Below, one piece after another: positions 50,979 to 61,700 of a DNA stretch of 64,000 nt. Position 1 is the stretch's first letter; the number at the start of each line of letters is the position of its first letter. A model generated the notes under the pieces. It saw only the letters and a list, made by a program, of their open reading frames with translations, was not told the DNA's origin and ran no database searches. The stretch is from JBMNGO01 sp050949885 (GTDB taxonomy: Bacteria; Bacillota; Syntrophomonadia; Syntrophomonadales; Syntrophomonadaceae). The stretch covers positions 1 to 64,000 of the forward strand of contig JBMNGO010000001.1 in the NCBI GenBank assembly GCA_050949885.1, read 5' to 3'. The position numbers and the translations under genes are program-made.

Positions 50979-52862
50979 TTATTCTTCCATCAAGCTGTAT
51001 ACCAGGTTGGAATAGGCCACCGGATCATCTATGGAAAATCCTTCTATGAGCAAGGCCTGGTTATATAAAATATTGCTGTAGGTTTTCAGTTTTTCTTTAT
51101 CTTCATTGAATAGCCGGGAAAGGGCGTTAAAAATAGGATGTTGGGGATTGATCTCCAAAATCCGGTCGGCCTTTACCCGATGTTCGGACGGCAATTGGTT
51201 CAGGACTTTTTCCATTTCCAGGGATAGCGCTCCCTCACTGGTTAAGCAAACAGGATGGGATTTGAGCCTATGGGATAATCGAACCGCTTTTACTTTATCA
51301 CCCAAGGCCTCCTTCATAAAACCAAAGAGTTCCTGGTAATCCTCAGCTTGTTTTTCTGCATCCTGCTTTTCTTCTTCACTTTGCAAGTCCAAATCGCCAC
51401 TGGAAACCGACTTGAATTCCTTACCATCATACTCATGCAAAATCCGCAGAGCGAATTCGTCAATGTCATCTACCAAATAGAGGATTTCCCAGCCTTTATC
51501 CTTGACCAGTTCAGTCTGGGGCAAGAGGTCGATTTGGCCCTCACTTTCCCCGGTAGCATAAAAAATGTACTTCTGATCTTCTTTCATACGGCTTATATAT
51601 TCCTTGATAGTAACCAACTTTTTCTCTGAGGAAGAATAAAGCATAATAAGATCTTTCAGCAACTCCTTATTGGCTCCAAATCCATTATAAATTCCAAATT
51701 TTAGCTGCAGGCCAAAGTTCTTATGGAATTTTTCATAGGTTTCCCGTTCGTTGTTAAGCATGTCCAACAATTCGTTCTTAATTCTTTTTTCCAGGTTACC
51801 AGCTATCAGTTTTAGCTGGCGATCGTGCTGTAGCATTTCCCTGGAGATGTTCAAAGATAGATCCTGTGAATCTACCAGACCTTTTACGAAACTAAAATGA
51901 TCCGGCAAAAGGTCGGCACATTTATCCATAATTAGGACACCATTGGAATAAAGCTGTAATCCTTTCTCGTATTCCTTGGAGTAATAATTAAACGGCTTCC
52001 GGGAGGGAATAAACAATAAGGCATTAAACGTGGCCCTGCCCTCGGTCTTGATATGAATTACCCTCAGGGGCTTTTCATAGTCAAAAAACTTCTCTCTGTA
52101 AAAATAATGGTAGTCCTCTTCATTTACTTCATTTTTATTCTTTCTCCAAAGGGGCACCATACTATTCAGGGTTTCAGTTTCCACATAGTTTTCGTATTCG
52201 TTTTCACTGCCCTCTTGGAGCCGCCGCCTTTCTATGTCCATTTTGATCGGATAGCGAATGTAATCGGAATACTTTTTTACGATAGACCGAATTCTATACT
52301 GATCCAAAAATTGATCATAGTTTTCCTCATCAGTATTGTCTTTAATGGTCAGGATAATATCTGTGCCTGGCGTATCTTTGCTGGTATTGGTGACTAAATA
52401 ACCATCCAGGCCCTCTGACTCCCATTTATATCCTTGATTTGACCCATAGGCTCGGGTAATAACAGTTACACATTTGCTTACCATAAATGAGGAATAGAAA
52501 CCAACTCCGAACTGCCCAATTATATCTATGTCATCTATTTTCTCATTTTCTTGCAGAAAGGCCAGTGATCCACTTCTGGCGATGGTACCCAAATTATCAT
52601 GCAGATCTTCTTCAGTCATCCCGCAGCCATTGTCAGATATGGTAAGAGTACGGTTGGCCTTATCAACAGTAATTTTTATAAAAAAATCGTCTTTTTTCAG
52701 GTCCACCTGGGGATCGGTTAAAGAGCGATAATAAAGCTTGTCAATGGCATCGCTGGCATTGGATATCAATTCCCGCAAAAATATTTCCTTGTTAGTGTAA
52801 ACAGAATTGATCATCAAATCCAACAGGCGCTTGGATTCAGTCTTAAACTCAGTTCTAGACAT
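50979..52862 (-). CDS. htpG: Chaperone protein HtpG (Hsp90)
   Basis: The 627-residue protein has the GHKL ATPase domain: ELISNASDAIDKL, DNGCGMT, GTIARSG and IGQFGVGFYSSFMV. The middle domain follows (RGVVDS-like KGLVDSQDLSLNISREMLQ) and then the dimerisation domain. Length fits bacterial Hsp90 (about 620-640). ATG 52862 with GAGGTGAGAG upstream gives the canonical MSRTEFKTESKRLL start; the frame runs on to 52901. It folds or remodels proteins in stress. No adjacent heat-shock regulator is seen. Confidence 0.96.
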   Translation of the reverse strand: MSRTEFKTESKRLLDLMINSVYTNKEIFLRELISNASDAIDKLYYRSLTDPQVDLKKDDFFIKITVDKANRTLTISDNGCGMTEEDLHDNLGTIARSGSLAFLQENEKIDDIDIIGQFGVGFYSSFMVSKCVTVITRAYGSNQGYKWESEGLDGYLVTNTSKDTPGTDIILTIKDNTDEENYDQFLDQYRIRSIVKKYSDYIRYPIKMDIERRRLQEGSENEYENYVETETLNSMVPLWRKNKNEVNEEDYHYFYREKFFDYEKPLRVIHIKTEGRATFNALLFIPSRKPFNYYSKEYEKGLQLYSNGVLIMDKCADLLPDHFSFVKGLVDSQDLSLNISREMLQHDRQLKLIAGNLEKRIKNELLDMLNNERETYEKFHKNFGLQLKFGIYNGFGANKELLKDLIMLYSSSEKKLVTIKEYISRMKEDQKYIFYATGESEGQIDLLPQTELVKDKGWEILYLVDDIDEFALRILHEYDGKEFKSVSSGDLDLQSEEEKQDAEKQAEDYQELFGFMKEALGDKVKAVRLSHRLKSHPVCLTSEGALSLEMEKVLNQLPSEHRVKADRILEINPQHPIFNALSRLFNEDKEKLKTYSNILYNQALLIEGFSIDDPVAYSNLVYSLMEE

Positions 52863-53029
52863 TTCTCTCTCACCTCGTCCGAAAATGGATTTTTGAAACA
52901 TTTAAAAATATTTATAACTCAATTTTCTTCCACAATCAAGCAAAAATACTAAAAGCCTTATAGACCGGCCTTTAACCAGAAATGGTTCTTCAATTGATAC
53001 GATACTAAGAAAATAATTAGATGGGTGAG

Positions 53030-53851
53030 CTATTTGTTTATTCTTGGGGGTATGCGGTTTTCGCAGGGCACTTTTACTTGACATTTACCGCAGCCATAAC
53101 GTGGCTGGTACCTAATACCAGTGTTCTGCAAAAATCCATAACAGGGTATATGGTCTTTGCCATTCTCCAGGGATATGGCATTAACCGGGCATCTTTTGGT
53201 GCAACTGCCACACATGGTACAGTACTCATATAATTCCTTATATTTCCTTTTATCAGGTTCAACCCTGAGTTCAGTAACCAGACTTCCTATCCTTCCTGCT
53301 GTGCCCTTTTCAGTAATAATTGCCTTAGACAAACCAAAGGTACCTAAACCACACACATACCCGACATGCCGTTCTGACCAATTACTGCTGAAAAAATTAT
53401 CCGTTTTATCGGATCTCTTCCAAAACCGCCGGTCAAGTGTAGGCACCACAGTTTGGTAACCAGCCTTTTCTAACTGTTCCTGCAAATACCTGCACAATTG
53501 ATTGATAAACATATGACCTTCAATCCTGGCATGAAGCCATTCCGGTGAAGGAGTAAATAAATCCTCATAATTACTCTGTTTTACCACATTTGTAAAAGGC
53601 AGAAAAAAAGAAATAACTGTTTTGGCCTGGGGCAGCCAATCTACAGGCAAAAAATGGTGTTCTCCTACTGCCCCCGCTTCCTTTAGATCATAAAAGAGCG
53701 GATCATCAGCTGCACCAAAAGCAAACAGAGGTTGGTCAAATATCCTCATATTGACTACTCGCGGGCATAATGCCACCTCTTCTGCAATGCGATTTTCCTT
53801 GGCTGTTTTTACATATTCACCAGCTAGATCTGCTATAACTTGTCTATCCAT
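53030..53851 (-). CDS. QueG-like iron-sulfur protein
   Basis: The 273-residue protein has two [4Fe-4S] cluster motifs: CTMCGSCTKRCPVNAI and CGKCQVKVPCE. The upstream domain shares VGYVCGLGTFGLSKAIIT with the epoxyqueuosine reductase (QueG) family. QueG proteins are usually longer (300-390) and cobalamin-dependent with HEAT-like repeats; this one lacks that tail. It may be a QueG paralogue or another COG1600-type reductase. It is not part of the que operon at 15-17 kb. ATG 53851 is the likely start. Confidence 0.65.
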   Translation of the reverse strand: MDRQVIADLAGEYVKTAKENRIAEEVALCPRVVNMRIFDQPLFAFGAADDPLFYDLKEAGAVGEHHFLPVDWLPQAKTVISFFLPFTNVVKQSNYEDLFTPSPEWLHARIEGHMFINQLCRYLQEQLEKAGYQTVVPTLDRRFWKRSDKTDNFFSSNWSERHVGYVCGLGTFGLSKAIITEKGTAGRIGSLVTELRVEPDKRKYKELYEYCTMCGSCTKRCPVNAISLENGKDHIPCYGFLQNTGIRYQPRYGCGKCQVKVPCENRIPPRINK

Positions 53852-53898
53852 TATTTACCCCACCTTTTTTAGACATTAAGTCATAGGTTTTTCTGTTA

Positions 53899-55695
53899 TT
53901 ATTGGGGAGCTCCGAACATGACAAAGAAACTATAGTCAACACCCGTATCCGGCCCGGCACCTTTTATTTCATGCACACTTTGCAGTAATATTCTTAGTTT
54001 GTAGCCATTATTTTCCGCCCCAAAGGTCATTTCTTCCGGATCCATAGCGTCCTTGGGTCCAACGGCAGTCTTAGACAAAGACTGAATAAATTCGTACAGG
54101 CCGGTTGCCACCAGTTCTGCTCCATTTCCGTCTTTGACCGCTACCCTAACCTCGGTTGAGGATAATCGGTTTACGGTCAGCTGATATGGAACACCCCGCA
54201 CTTCAAAATCAAATGTCGCAGTAGGTTGATCAGAATTATCAACCCTCCAGTATGAATTGGTGCTCATGAGAACATCATAATCACTGATATTCAGCGCCTT
54301 TTCCATACTAAGGTCGGCAAAGAAATAATTATAGTCGTTTTCGCCTCTTTCATAGGTAGGCCTAAAGCCAAATACCTCTTCCATGTTGCTGTACACATTA
54401 AAATCCTGGGGAAGCCATTCTATATATTTTATATATCCGCGGCTTTGGAGATAAGATAAAATGTTGGTACACTCCAATTTGAGAGTAAGAGAGGCATCCG
54501 CCTTGGGAGTTATTTTACCATCAACCAGGAGGTTTTCGGCTCTCAGCATGTTTTCAATTCGATTCGTCTGACTGGTTCTGGAAACAGTAAAGGCGTCTAT
54601 TGGGGGTATTACTGAGACAATAGCAAATACAGCTGCCAGAACCGCAATCACTCCGTTTCTAGAAACAGGCTTTAAGCTGAGTACAACCCCGCCAATAATG
54701 CAGAAGATGCCAAACATTGCCACATAATACCGTGATTCAGTAACACCATAGGCGTTTAAACGAATGACGACAGATATTAGCTGCATAATCACGATAGGGA
54801 TAAGCACCCTGGGAAATATCAGGCGGTACCAGACGGCCAAGCGGTTTTCCAGCAGGCTGGACAGGATGTATATGAAAAGTCCGGCAGCCGAATAACCAAG
54901 GACCATCGGACCAAGCTGCCCCGAAGGCCAGTTAAGAGTAAACAATATTTTAAAAAAGTAAGCAATCAGGACTAATGTATATACAGCCACGAGAACTATA
55001 GCGATATAGGATACCAATATCTCCAGGAAGCGCGGATATTGACCTGATTCTTGGGCATATTCCCGATCATCAGGGGCCTGAGAATTAAATCGGGGAAGAA
55101 GAGATAAGTAGTAGATAGGAGCAAAAAGTACCCATACTATTGTCATCATGTAGGAATAGGCATCGTAATGAATATCAAAAAGAAGGCTGTCAATGGTGGC
55201 AATAATAGCTGCACAGCCCATTGCTAATACTCCTGAATAAAGGACTGATATGGCAGCTGATTTAAAGTGTATCAAAGTTATGGTATTAAAATCAGCATGA
55301 TCTTTATACGACGGAATCCAGATAAAGGCGCAGAACATGGCAAAAACAGCAACTACCGTACGTATGGTGACCTCGAAACTGATACTGGGTGCAGGCAATA
55401 GAATACACAAATAACCTGCAGTCAAGAGAAAGGATAAGATATAAACCACCAGACGTCTATCTGACAGTCTTTCAAACCGTTCACAGGCAAACTGAGCGGT
55501 AACGCCCAAAAAAGCTCCAAATAACAAGGTGAACATTAGCTTTTCAATAATCAACTCAGGTGCTTTGTGTAGTGAAATCATATAACAGAGTATAATAGCA
55601 GCCGCCAATAGACATACAACAGTCAGAGGGAAGCGTGCAACAGCTTCAAAAAGTCTTCGAGCAGTTAGACTAATCATTTCCATTAAGCGTTTCAT
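53899..55695 (-). CDS. DUF4153 membrane protein
   Basis: The 598-residue protein has about twelve membrane segments in the first 380 residues, followed by a soluble C-terminal domain (about 390-598) with LKLECTNILSYLQSRGYI and YNYFFADLSMEKALNISDYD. This is the DUF4153 pattern; function unknown, possibly envelope related. ATG 55695 has GGGAGAG ahead of it; the frame extends to 55779 with no better start. Confidence 0.75.
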   Translation of the reverse strand: MKRLMEMISLTARRLFEAVARFPLTVVCLLAAAIILCYMISLHKAPELIIEKLMFTLLFGAFLGVTAQFACERFERLSDRRLVVYILSFLLTAGYLCILLPAPSISFEVTIRTVVAVFAMFCAFIWIPSYKDHADFNTITLIHFKSAAISVLYSGVLAMGCAAIIATIDSLLFDIHYDAYSYMMTIVWVLFAPIYYLSLLPRFNSQAPDDREYAQESGQYPRFLEILVSYIAIVLVAVYTLVLIAYFFKILFTLNWPSGQLGPMVLGYSAAGLFIYILSSLLENRLAVWYRLIFPRVLIPIVIMQLISVVIRLNAYGVTESRYYVAMFGIFCIIGGVVLSLKPVSRNGVIAVLAAVFAIVSVIPPIDAFTVSRTSQTNRIENMLRAENLLVDGKITPKADASLTLKLECTNILSYLQSRGYIKYIEWLPQDFNVYSNMEEVFGFRPTYERGENDYNYFFADLSMEKALNISDYDVLMSTNSYWRVDNSDQPTATFDFEVRGVPYQLTVNRLSSTEVRVAVKDGNGAELVATGLYEFIQSLSKTAVGPKDAMDPEEMTFGAENNGYKLRILLQSVHEIKGAGPDTGVDYSFFVMFGAPQ

Positions 55696-56096
55696 AAGTT
55701 CTCTCCCCCATTCTCCAAATGATTGCCGCAAGGAATAAACGATATAAAAAAATACGCCCGTTACACCAATAACTTGCACGAGTTTTCCAAAATCGGTAAT
55801 AGCTTAACTTGTTTTCTATTAATCCTGACATATTGTATGATTAGAGTCCAGTAAAAAATGATATAAGCAATTTAGGTGCTAATAGATGTATAAAGCCTTT
55901 TAATGAATGTATTTTCCATTCGTGAATAGCGATATAAAACATCCAACTACCCTTTTTTCCTTAACAACTTTCCACAATATGTTGATTGAAATAAGAAACA
56001 TGGGGGCTGATAATTATGCTAAAATATGAAATATGTTTGCTAAATCGCTTTTGCCGTGGCAGGTAGGTACCGTTTAGGAGGGTATTAGGAAAAATT
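55696..56096. other. Intergenic region
   Basis: About 400 bases between the divergent DUF4153 and histidine phosphatase genes, with no gene visible. It must hold both promoters. Confidence 0.45.
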
Positions 56097-56648
56097 ATGA
56101 GAATAGGTTTAGTTAGACATTTTCCGGCCACTCGAGGATTTCCCCACAAACTGAAACTCTTAACCCTGGGCGAGTTCTTTCAATGGTTAGACGAATACGA
56201 AATCTCCGATATCGAATACGGGCAAGTAAACCTGGGTGGTATCAAATTCCGCAAATGTTTTTCCAGCGACTTGCCCAGAGCAGTAAAAACAGCACGACTG
56301 ATCTACGACGGCAAAATAATAACTATGAAGGCTTTACGGGAGTTCCATCCCCAGCTATTCATCAAGCGGAACTTAAAGCTCCCTTTTTTTCTTTGGATTA
56401 TCCTGGCCAGGCTTTCGTGGCTGATAAATCATAAGACGCTGTTAAAAAGTAAACAGGATTTTCAGCAAAGGGTGAGAGCTGCACTGGATGAAATACTTCT
56501 TACTTCTGATGATGATATATTAATTGTCAGCCACGGGGTATTAATGTTTGTTTTGAGACAGGAACTGTTGCGTAAAGGTTTTACTGGCCCCAAGTTTAAA
56601 ATTCCTTCTTACGGAAAACTATATTTGTTTCAGAGGGTTCAAGGCTAG
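56097..56648 (+). CDS. Histidine phosphatase family protein
   Basis: The 183-residue protein has a phosphoglycerate mutase-like fold: catalytic RHF at residues 7-9 (usually RHG), SSDLPRAVKTA, and a late ILIVSHGVLMFVLR. The first His is the nucleophile. Such proteins dephosphorylate small metabolites or proteins. The third residue of the RHG motif is changed to Phe, as in some divergent members. ATG 56097 is used. It ends overlapping the convergent GIY-YIG gene by four bases. Confidence 0.75.
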   Translation: MRIGLVRHFPATRGFPHKLKLLTLGEFFQWLDEYEISDIEYGQVNLGGIKFRKCFSSDLPRAVKTARLIYDGKIITMKALREFHPQLFIKRNLKLPFFLWIILARLSWLINHKTLLKSKQDFQQRVRAALDEILLTSDDDILIVSHGVLMFVLRQELLRKGFTGPKFKIPSYGKLYLFQRVQG

Positions 56649-56950
56649 ACTTGTTTCACAACCGCAACCCTTTTCTTCATACTGCTGTGGTCATTATCAG
56701 GACCGATCAAAACCAGTTTTTCTTTTCTTGATAACTGTTTGATTTGCCGTTCCCTTCTGGATGCCTCTACTCTGCCTGGCACAACTTCATAATAGGCTAA
56801 TTTCACTGGCCGGCGACTACGGGTGTATTTCGCTCCCCTGCCTTGATTATGCATATCTACTCTATTCCCCAGATCTTTGCAGATGCCGGTATATAAAGTA
56901 CCATCAGAACAATAAACCATATAAACATAGTAAATTTCGTTATCTGGCAA
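56645..56950 (-). CDS. GIY-YIG nuclease family protein (UPF0213 type)
   Basis: The 101-residue protein has YYVYMVYCSDGTLYTGICKDLGNRVDMHN with the GIY-YIG pattern (Y-V-Y...Y-T-G), the conserved Arg, then SRRPVKLAYYE and ASRRERQIKQLSR. This is the UPF0213/URI-like group of stand-alone GIY-YIG proteins. Their nuclease function is inferred from the fold. TTG 56950 has GGGGGT upstream. Confidence 0.85.
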   Translation of the reverse strand: MPDNEIYYVYMVYCSDGTLYTGICKDLGNRVDMHNQGRGAKYTRSRRPVKLAYYEVVPGRVEASRRERQIKQLSRKEKLVLIGPDNDHSSMKKRVAVVKQV

Positions 56951-57111
56951 GCTCTATACCCCCATCATTTGCACCGGCAAGTTATAAGCATAATGCTATG
57001 CCTATTCTTTTTTTTGCATGAATCAATACTTGTCTTTCAATTATAACAGTAACTAATCAATAATTAGCGAAAAAAATTCCTGGACTTATCAAGCCCCATT
57101 GCTTAGTCAGC

Positions 57112-57507
57112 TTATTCAGTTTTGCTAAAATAGTAATAAAAACCAGTCCAAAGAACCACTAGTACAGCTAACAAAACCCCAGTCAGATCCCACGGATTTA
57201 TCTCATCAGGTCCCAAGCAACTGCCTGCCAAAACAATAACTGCCAACAGGGCCAGATATACCCGAATTGCTGCCAGAGCTGCTTTAGATGCAAGATAAAG
57301 GGAACGCTCATCATAAGCAACTTTCCCTTGAGCTTCTAGTTGGGCAATTCTTCTCTGTTGGAGAAACTTAACGGTAAATACCCCTATAGCCCCTGCGACT
57401 AATCCCGTCCCCAAACCTGCCCTATCATTCATAATCATGTAAAAACCAATAAGCAAGAGCAAACCAGTTGTGATTAACAAAACAGCACGATTTGATTTGT
57501 AAGCCAT
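57112..57507 (-). CDS. Small membrane protein paired with XRE regulator (DUF2178-like)
   Basis: The 131-residue protein has four predicted helices, and between helices 2 and 3 a charged loop with VAYDERSLYLASKAALAA. The DER..-x-x-KA motif is typical of DUF2178-like membrane proteins that are usually coupled with a short XRE-type regulator, as here. Start ATG 57507 shares its A with the TAA stop of the regulator (TAATG), so the two are translationally coupled. Function unknown; possibly the sensor or target of the regulator. Confidence 0.7.
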   Translation of the reverse strand: MAYKSNRAVLLITTGLLLLIGFYMIMNDRAGLGTGLVAGAIGVFTVKFLQQRRIAQLEAQGKVAYDERSLYLASKAALAAIRVYLALLAVIVLAGSCLGPDEINPWDLTGVLLAVLVVLWTGFYYYFSKTE

Positions 57508-57710
57508 TAATCATCTTCCTCCTCGAATATAAAAATCTCCTCAATACGCGTGCCAAATATTTGGGCCAGGCGGTGAGCCAGATGCAGAGATGGATTATAC
57601 CGCCCTTTTTCCAAGGATATTATCGTTTGCCGCGATACACCTACCAGAATGGCCAAATCCTCCTGAGTCATGCCATGATGGACCCGTAATTCCATTAGTC
57701 TATTCTTCAT
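57507..57710 (-). CDS. XRE-family transcriptional regulator
   Basis: The 67-residue protein is made entirely of a Cro/C1-type helix-turn-helix: MKNRLMELRVHHGMTQEDLAILVGVSRQTIISLEKGRYNPSLHLAHRLAQIFG. Acidic tail EEEDD. It probably represses its own operon through the palindromes upstream (57738-57801). Compact regulators of this group (YozG-like) commonly sit next to a DUF2178-type membrane protein. Confidence 0.9.
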   Translation of the reverse strand: MKNRLMELRVHHGMTQEDLAILVGVSRQTIISLEKGRYNPSLHLAHRLAQIFGTRIEEIFIFEEEDD

Positions 57711-57737
57711 ATTATCCCTCCGGCCTGTAAAAGCCTC

Positions 57738-57801
57738 ATGTAAAGCTAGCTTTACTAATATAATACAAGACTGTTATTTATATGTCAAGTTAGCTTTACA
57801 T
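57738..57801 (-). promoter_or_regulatory. Promoter with two palindromic operators for the XRE operon
   Basis: On the minus strand TTGACA (57788-57783), 17-base spacer, TATTAT (57765-57760). A perfect 16-base palindrome GTAAAGCTAGCTTTAC lies at 57740-57755, just after the -10. An imperfect copy (57782-57801, ATGT-AAG..GCTTTACAT core) covers the -35. The shared half-site is AGCTTTACA or its complement TGTAAAGCT. This is a classic arrangement for autorepression by a small HTH protein. Confidence 0.75.
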
Positions 57802-57970
57802 AGCTGATTGGCATAAGGAATCAATTATTATGTACTACCTGCACTCTTATGCCTCATAAACTAAATATAAGCTTATCTTTCTTAACTATGGGGTAAAGAT
57901 ATTAAAGCCGGTACGATAATAGGCATGCAAGCAAGAGCAGTTTAAGAGATGGTTTTTTGGAGGGGATAAA

Positions 57971-58642
57971 TTGAAAATAAAGAAAGCCACCAAGAAAATA
58001 TTGGTGCTGGCCATTTTGTTATTGGCCTTTTGTGTTGTCGAAACCCCACCCGGGATGGAGCCAGATTCTTTATCCATATCTACCAGCTCCAAGCCTCAAG
58101 AGATAGTCAATCTCCAGGAATTTATAACCGGTATAGTTGTGGAACTGGTTTATGCTACTGATGATAATGTCTATGGAAAAAGAATATATGATATTGACAA
58201 AGCTTACCTGAGAAAAGGCACTGCTGAAAAACTCGCCAAGGCTCAAGCAGAAGCTGCACAAAAGGGTTTAAGCCTTAAAATCTGGGATGCCTATCGCCCC
58301 CCGGAAGCCCAATACAAGCTGTGGAAAGTAATGCCTGACTCAAGATATGTGATTAATCCCCATCATAAGTATTCCTACCATTCCAGAGGAGTAGCTGTGG
58401 ATCTTACCTTGGTTGATGAGAAGGGCCGAGAATTGGCAATGCCCAGCAAATTTGACGAATTTTCTGCACTGGCTGATCGTGATTTTTCTGACGTAAGTGC
58501 CATTCAGGCCGCCAATGCCCGGTATCTGGAAGAAATAATGGTGCGGCACGGTTTTATAAGCATTTTCTATGAATGGTGGCATTTTATTGATTCGGAAAGG
58601 GATAAATACCCGGTTATTCAAGAATCGGAACTGCCTGAATAG
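57971..58642 (+). CDS. D-Ala-D-Ala dipeptidase (VanX/DdpX family)
   Basis: The 223-residue protein has an N-terminal signal-like helix (residues 8-24), then the peptidase M15D domain: IWDAYRPP, SYHSRGVAVDLTL with the zinc His and Asp, and EWWHF with the catalytic Glu and last zinc His. Such enzymes cleave D-alanyl-D-alanine. Cytoplasmic VanX confers glycopeptide resistance with VanHA; secreted homologues recycle wall peptides. A leader and no vanHA neighbours favour the latter. TTG 57971 has GGAGGGGAT upstream. Confidence 0.85.
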   Translation: MKIKKATKKILVLAILLLAFCVVETPPGMEPDSLSISTSSKPQEIVNLQEFITGIVVELVYATDDNVYGKRIYDIDKAYLRKGTAEKLAKAQAEAAQKGLSLKIWDAYRPPEAQYKLWKVMPDSRYVINPHHKYSYHSRGVAVDLTLVDEKGRELAMPSKFDEFSALADRDFSDVSAIQAANARYLEEIMVRHGFISIFYEWWHFIDSERDKYPVIQESELPE

Positions 58643-58751
58643 AAATGGTTGTGCTGCGCAAGTGGTGTAAAGCATCCCTCTCGCAACCCAACCATTTATC
58701 TGCAAAAAACATGATGACGGAAACCGCCTTGGTGATAATAGCGGGAGAATA

Positions 58752-61700
58752 CTACATTATATAGCCATAAGTATCTTCCAAGGTTACAGCTCTTACTTGT
58801 TTTTTCTTGGGTTGTTCATCTTTATGGGATTCCATATTTTCAAAAGCTGTTGACAGCATCAGCTTTATCCGATTTAACTGGTTTACTTCACTGGCCCCGG
58901 GATCATAATCAATAGCTGCAATATTAGCCTGTGGATATCTCTTTTTTATCTCCTTAATCATACCCTTGCCGGTTACATGATTGGGAAGACAACCAAAGGG
59001 CTGAACACAGACAATATTGGGTACCCCGCTTTCAATCAACTCAATCATTTCGGCGGTAAGAAACCAACCTTCCCCGCAATGGTTGCCCAAAAGAACAATG
59101 GGTCGAGCCAATTTAGCCAACTGATAAATATCCTTGGGCGGATCAAACCGTTGACTTTGTTCCAGGGCTTTTTTCATTTCTTTACGGCACTTTTCCAAAT
59201 ACTCTATCAGCAATTGACATAACATCATCCCCGACCATTTCCCTGACAAATACCGGTATCTATAAATACCGTCATAAGCACTATAGAGGAAAAAGTCCAG
59301 TAAATCGGGTACAACAGCTTCAGCCCCTTCGCTTTCCAGTACTTCTACCAGATTATTATTGGCAATGGGGTGGTATTTGACCAATATCTCACCTACTACC
59401 CCCACTCGTGGCTTCTTTATATCCCTCATTTCCAGTTTGTCAAAATCCCGTACAATACCGTGGATGTTATTAACAAAATCAAAATTATTACCATCAACAA
59501 TCTGTTCTTTACATCTTTCCATCCATTTGCGGTATAAGAGATTAGCTGAACCAGGTATCTTTTCATAGGGTCTGACCCGATACAGGACACGCATCAGCAG
59601 ATCACCGTATATTACACCTCTAATAGCCTTTTTTAATAGACGCAGGTTCAACTTGAAGCCAGGATTACTTTCTATACCGGTAACATTTGCGGAAATAACC
59701 GGCACATGGCCAAATCCAGCCTCGTGTAAGGCTTTGCGCAAAAATCCTATATAATTGGTGGCTCTGCATCCCCCACCCGTTTGGGATATAATTACTGATG
59801 TATTGTCTAAATCGTATTTTCCCGACTTTAATGCAGATATTAATTGACCGATTACTATAATGGAGGGATAGCAAGCATCATTATTTACATATTTTAGTCC
59901 CTCGTCAATGGCATTTTTATCAACTGATGGCAGCACCTCCAGATTATATCCTTCACTCTTGAAAAGATCTTTAGCCAATTCAAAATGAATGGGGCACATC
60001 TGCGGTGAAATAATGGTATGGGTTTTTTTCATTTCTCTGGTAAAGGGAACCCTAATAATCTGTTGTTTTCTTGGGACAGGAACAGATCCCATTTTGGCCC
60101 TTTCATCAAGCGCTGCTATAAGAGAACGGATTCTTATTCTGGCTGCCCCTAGGTTACTGCCTTCATCAATTTTCAGCACGGTATAAATCTTTCCCTGGCC
60201 CTGCAGTATTTCTTCCACTTGGTCCGTGGTTACGGCATCAAGTCCGCAACCAAAGGAATTAAGCTGAATAAGGTTTACATCACTACGGGTTACAGCAAAG
60301 CTGGCAGCAGCATATAAGCGGGTATGATACATCCACTGGTCTACTACCCGCAAAGGTCTTTCCACCTTGCCCAAGTGAGCCACCGAATCTTCAGTTAAGA
60401 CTGCCATGCCAAAAGATGTAATAACATTAGGGATTCCGTGGTTTATCTCAGGATCAATATGGTAAGGACGCCCTGCCAGAATAATACCCTGCCTGCCGCT
60501 GTTTTTGAGGTATTGCAGGACTTCTTCACCCTTTTCCCTGATATCTTTCTTAAACTCCTCATCTTCCTTCCAGGCCATTTCAACGGCTGCAGCTATTTCC
60601 CTTTTAGGAATATCGTAAAATCGTAATTCTTCATAAAGGCGGGCAATAAGCCTTTTTTTATTTTCATAGGGAAGAAACGGACATAAGAAGCGAATATTTT
60701 TTTCGGCCAGGATATCCATGTTATTTCTAACCGAATTAGCATAGGAGATTACCATGGGACAATTATAGCAATTGTTGGCATCCAGGTGTTCTTTTCTCTC
60801 ATATACTATGCAGGGGTAAAAAATTGCATCAACCCCTTTTTCAACCAGAGCCATAATATGTCCATGGACCAATTTGGCCGGATAACAAGCAGTATCAGAA
60901 GGGATAGTATCCATTCCCTTTTCATAAACCTTTTTGGAGGATCTGGGTGACAATTCCACCCTGAAACCCAGTTGAGTAAAAAAGGTAAACCAGAAGGGAT
61001 AGTTTTCATACATGTTTAAAACCCTGGGAATACCGATTACCCCACGTCTTGCTTCTTTCTTCTTTAATGGCTGATAACCAAACAGCCTCTTATATTTATA
61101 GTCATATAGATTTGGTACGGTATTCTCTGTTCTCTCTTGACCTGCTCCCCGTTCACAACGATTGCCGGAAATGAACTTGTTCCCGTCATTAAAGCAGTTG
61201 ATGGTCAGAAGGCAACTATTAGCACATCCGGTACATCTTTCCTTACTAATTTGAGCAGAGAAATGTTCCAATTCTAAAGGTCCCAAAAGAGTTGTGCTTC
61301 CTTGTTGATATTTGTTGCGAGCCAGGAGGGCGGCTCCATAGGCCCCCATCAGTCCTGCAATATCCGGCCGGATTACTTCCCTTCCTGCTACTATTTCAAA
61401 ACTCCTTAAAATGGCATCATTATTGAAGGTTCCTCCTTGAACGACTATTTTATTGCCCATTTCCTCGGGTCTGCGCATTTTTATTACTTTAAAAAGAGCA
61501 TTTTTTACAACCGAATAACACAAGCCGGCGGAAATGTCACCAACAGTAGCTCCCTCTTTCTGAGATTGTTTAACCATTGAGTTCATAAATACAGTACATC
61601 TGGTGCCCAGATCAACGGGAGCCTGAGCCAATAGGGCGGCCTGGCCGAATTCCTCTACAGACATATTCAAGGAGTGGGCAAAAGTCTCAATAAAAGATCC

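Noticed and set aside
57971..58642. Vancomycin-resistance vanX cluster
   Set aside because: No vanH, vanA or VanRS genes are nearby and the protein has a leader, so a peptidoglycan turnover role is more likely.
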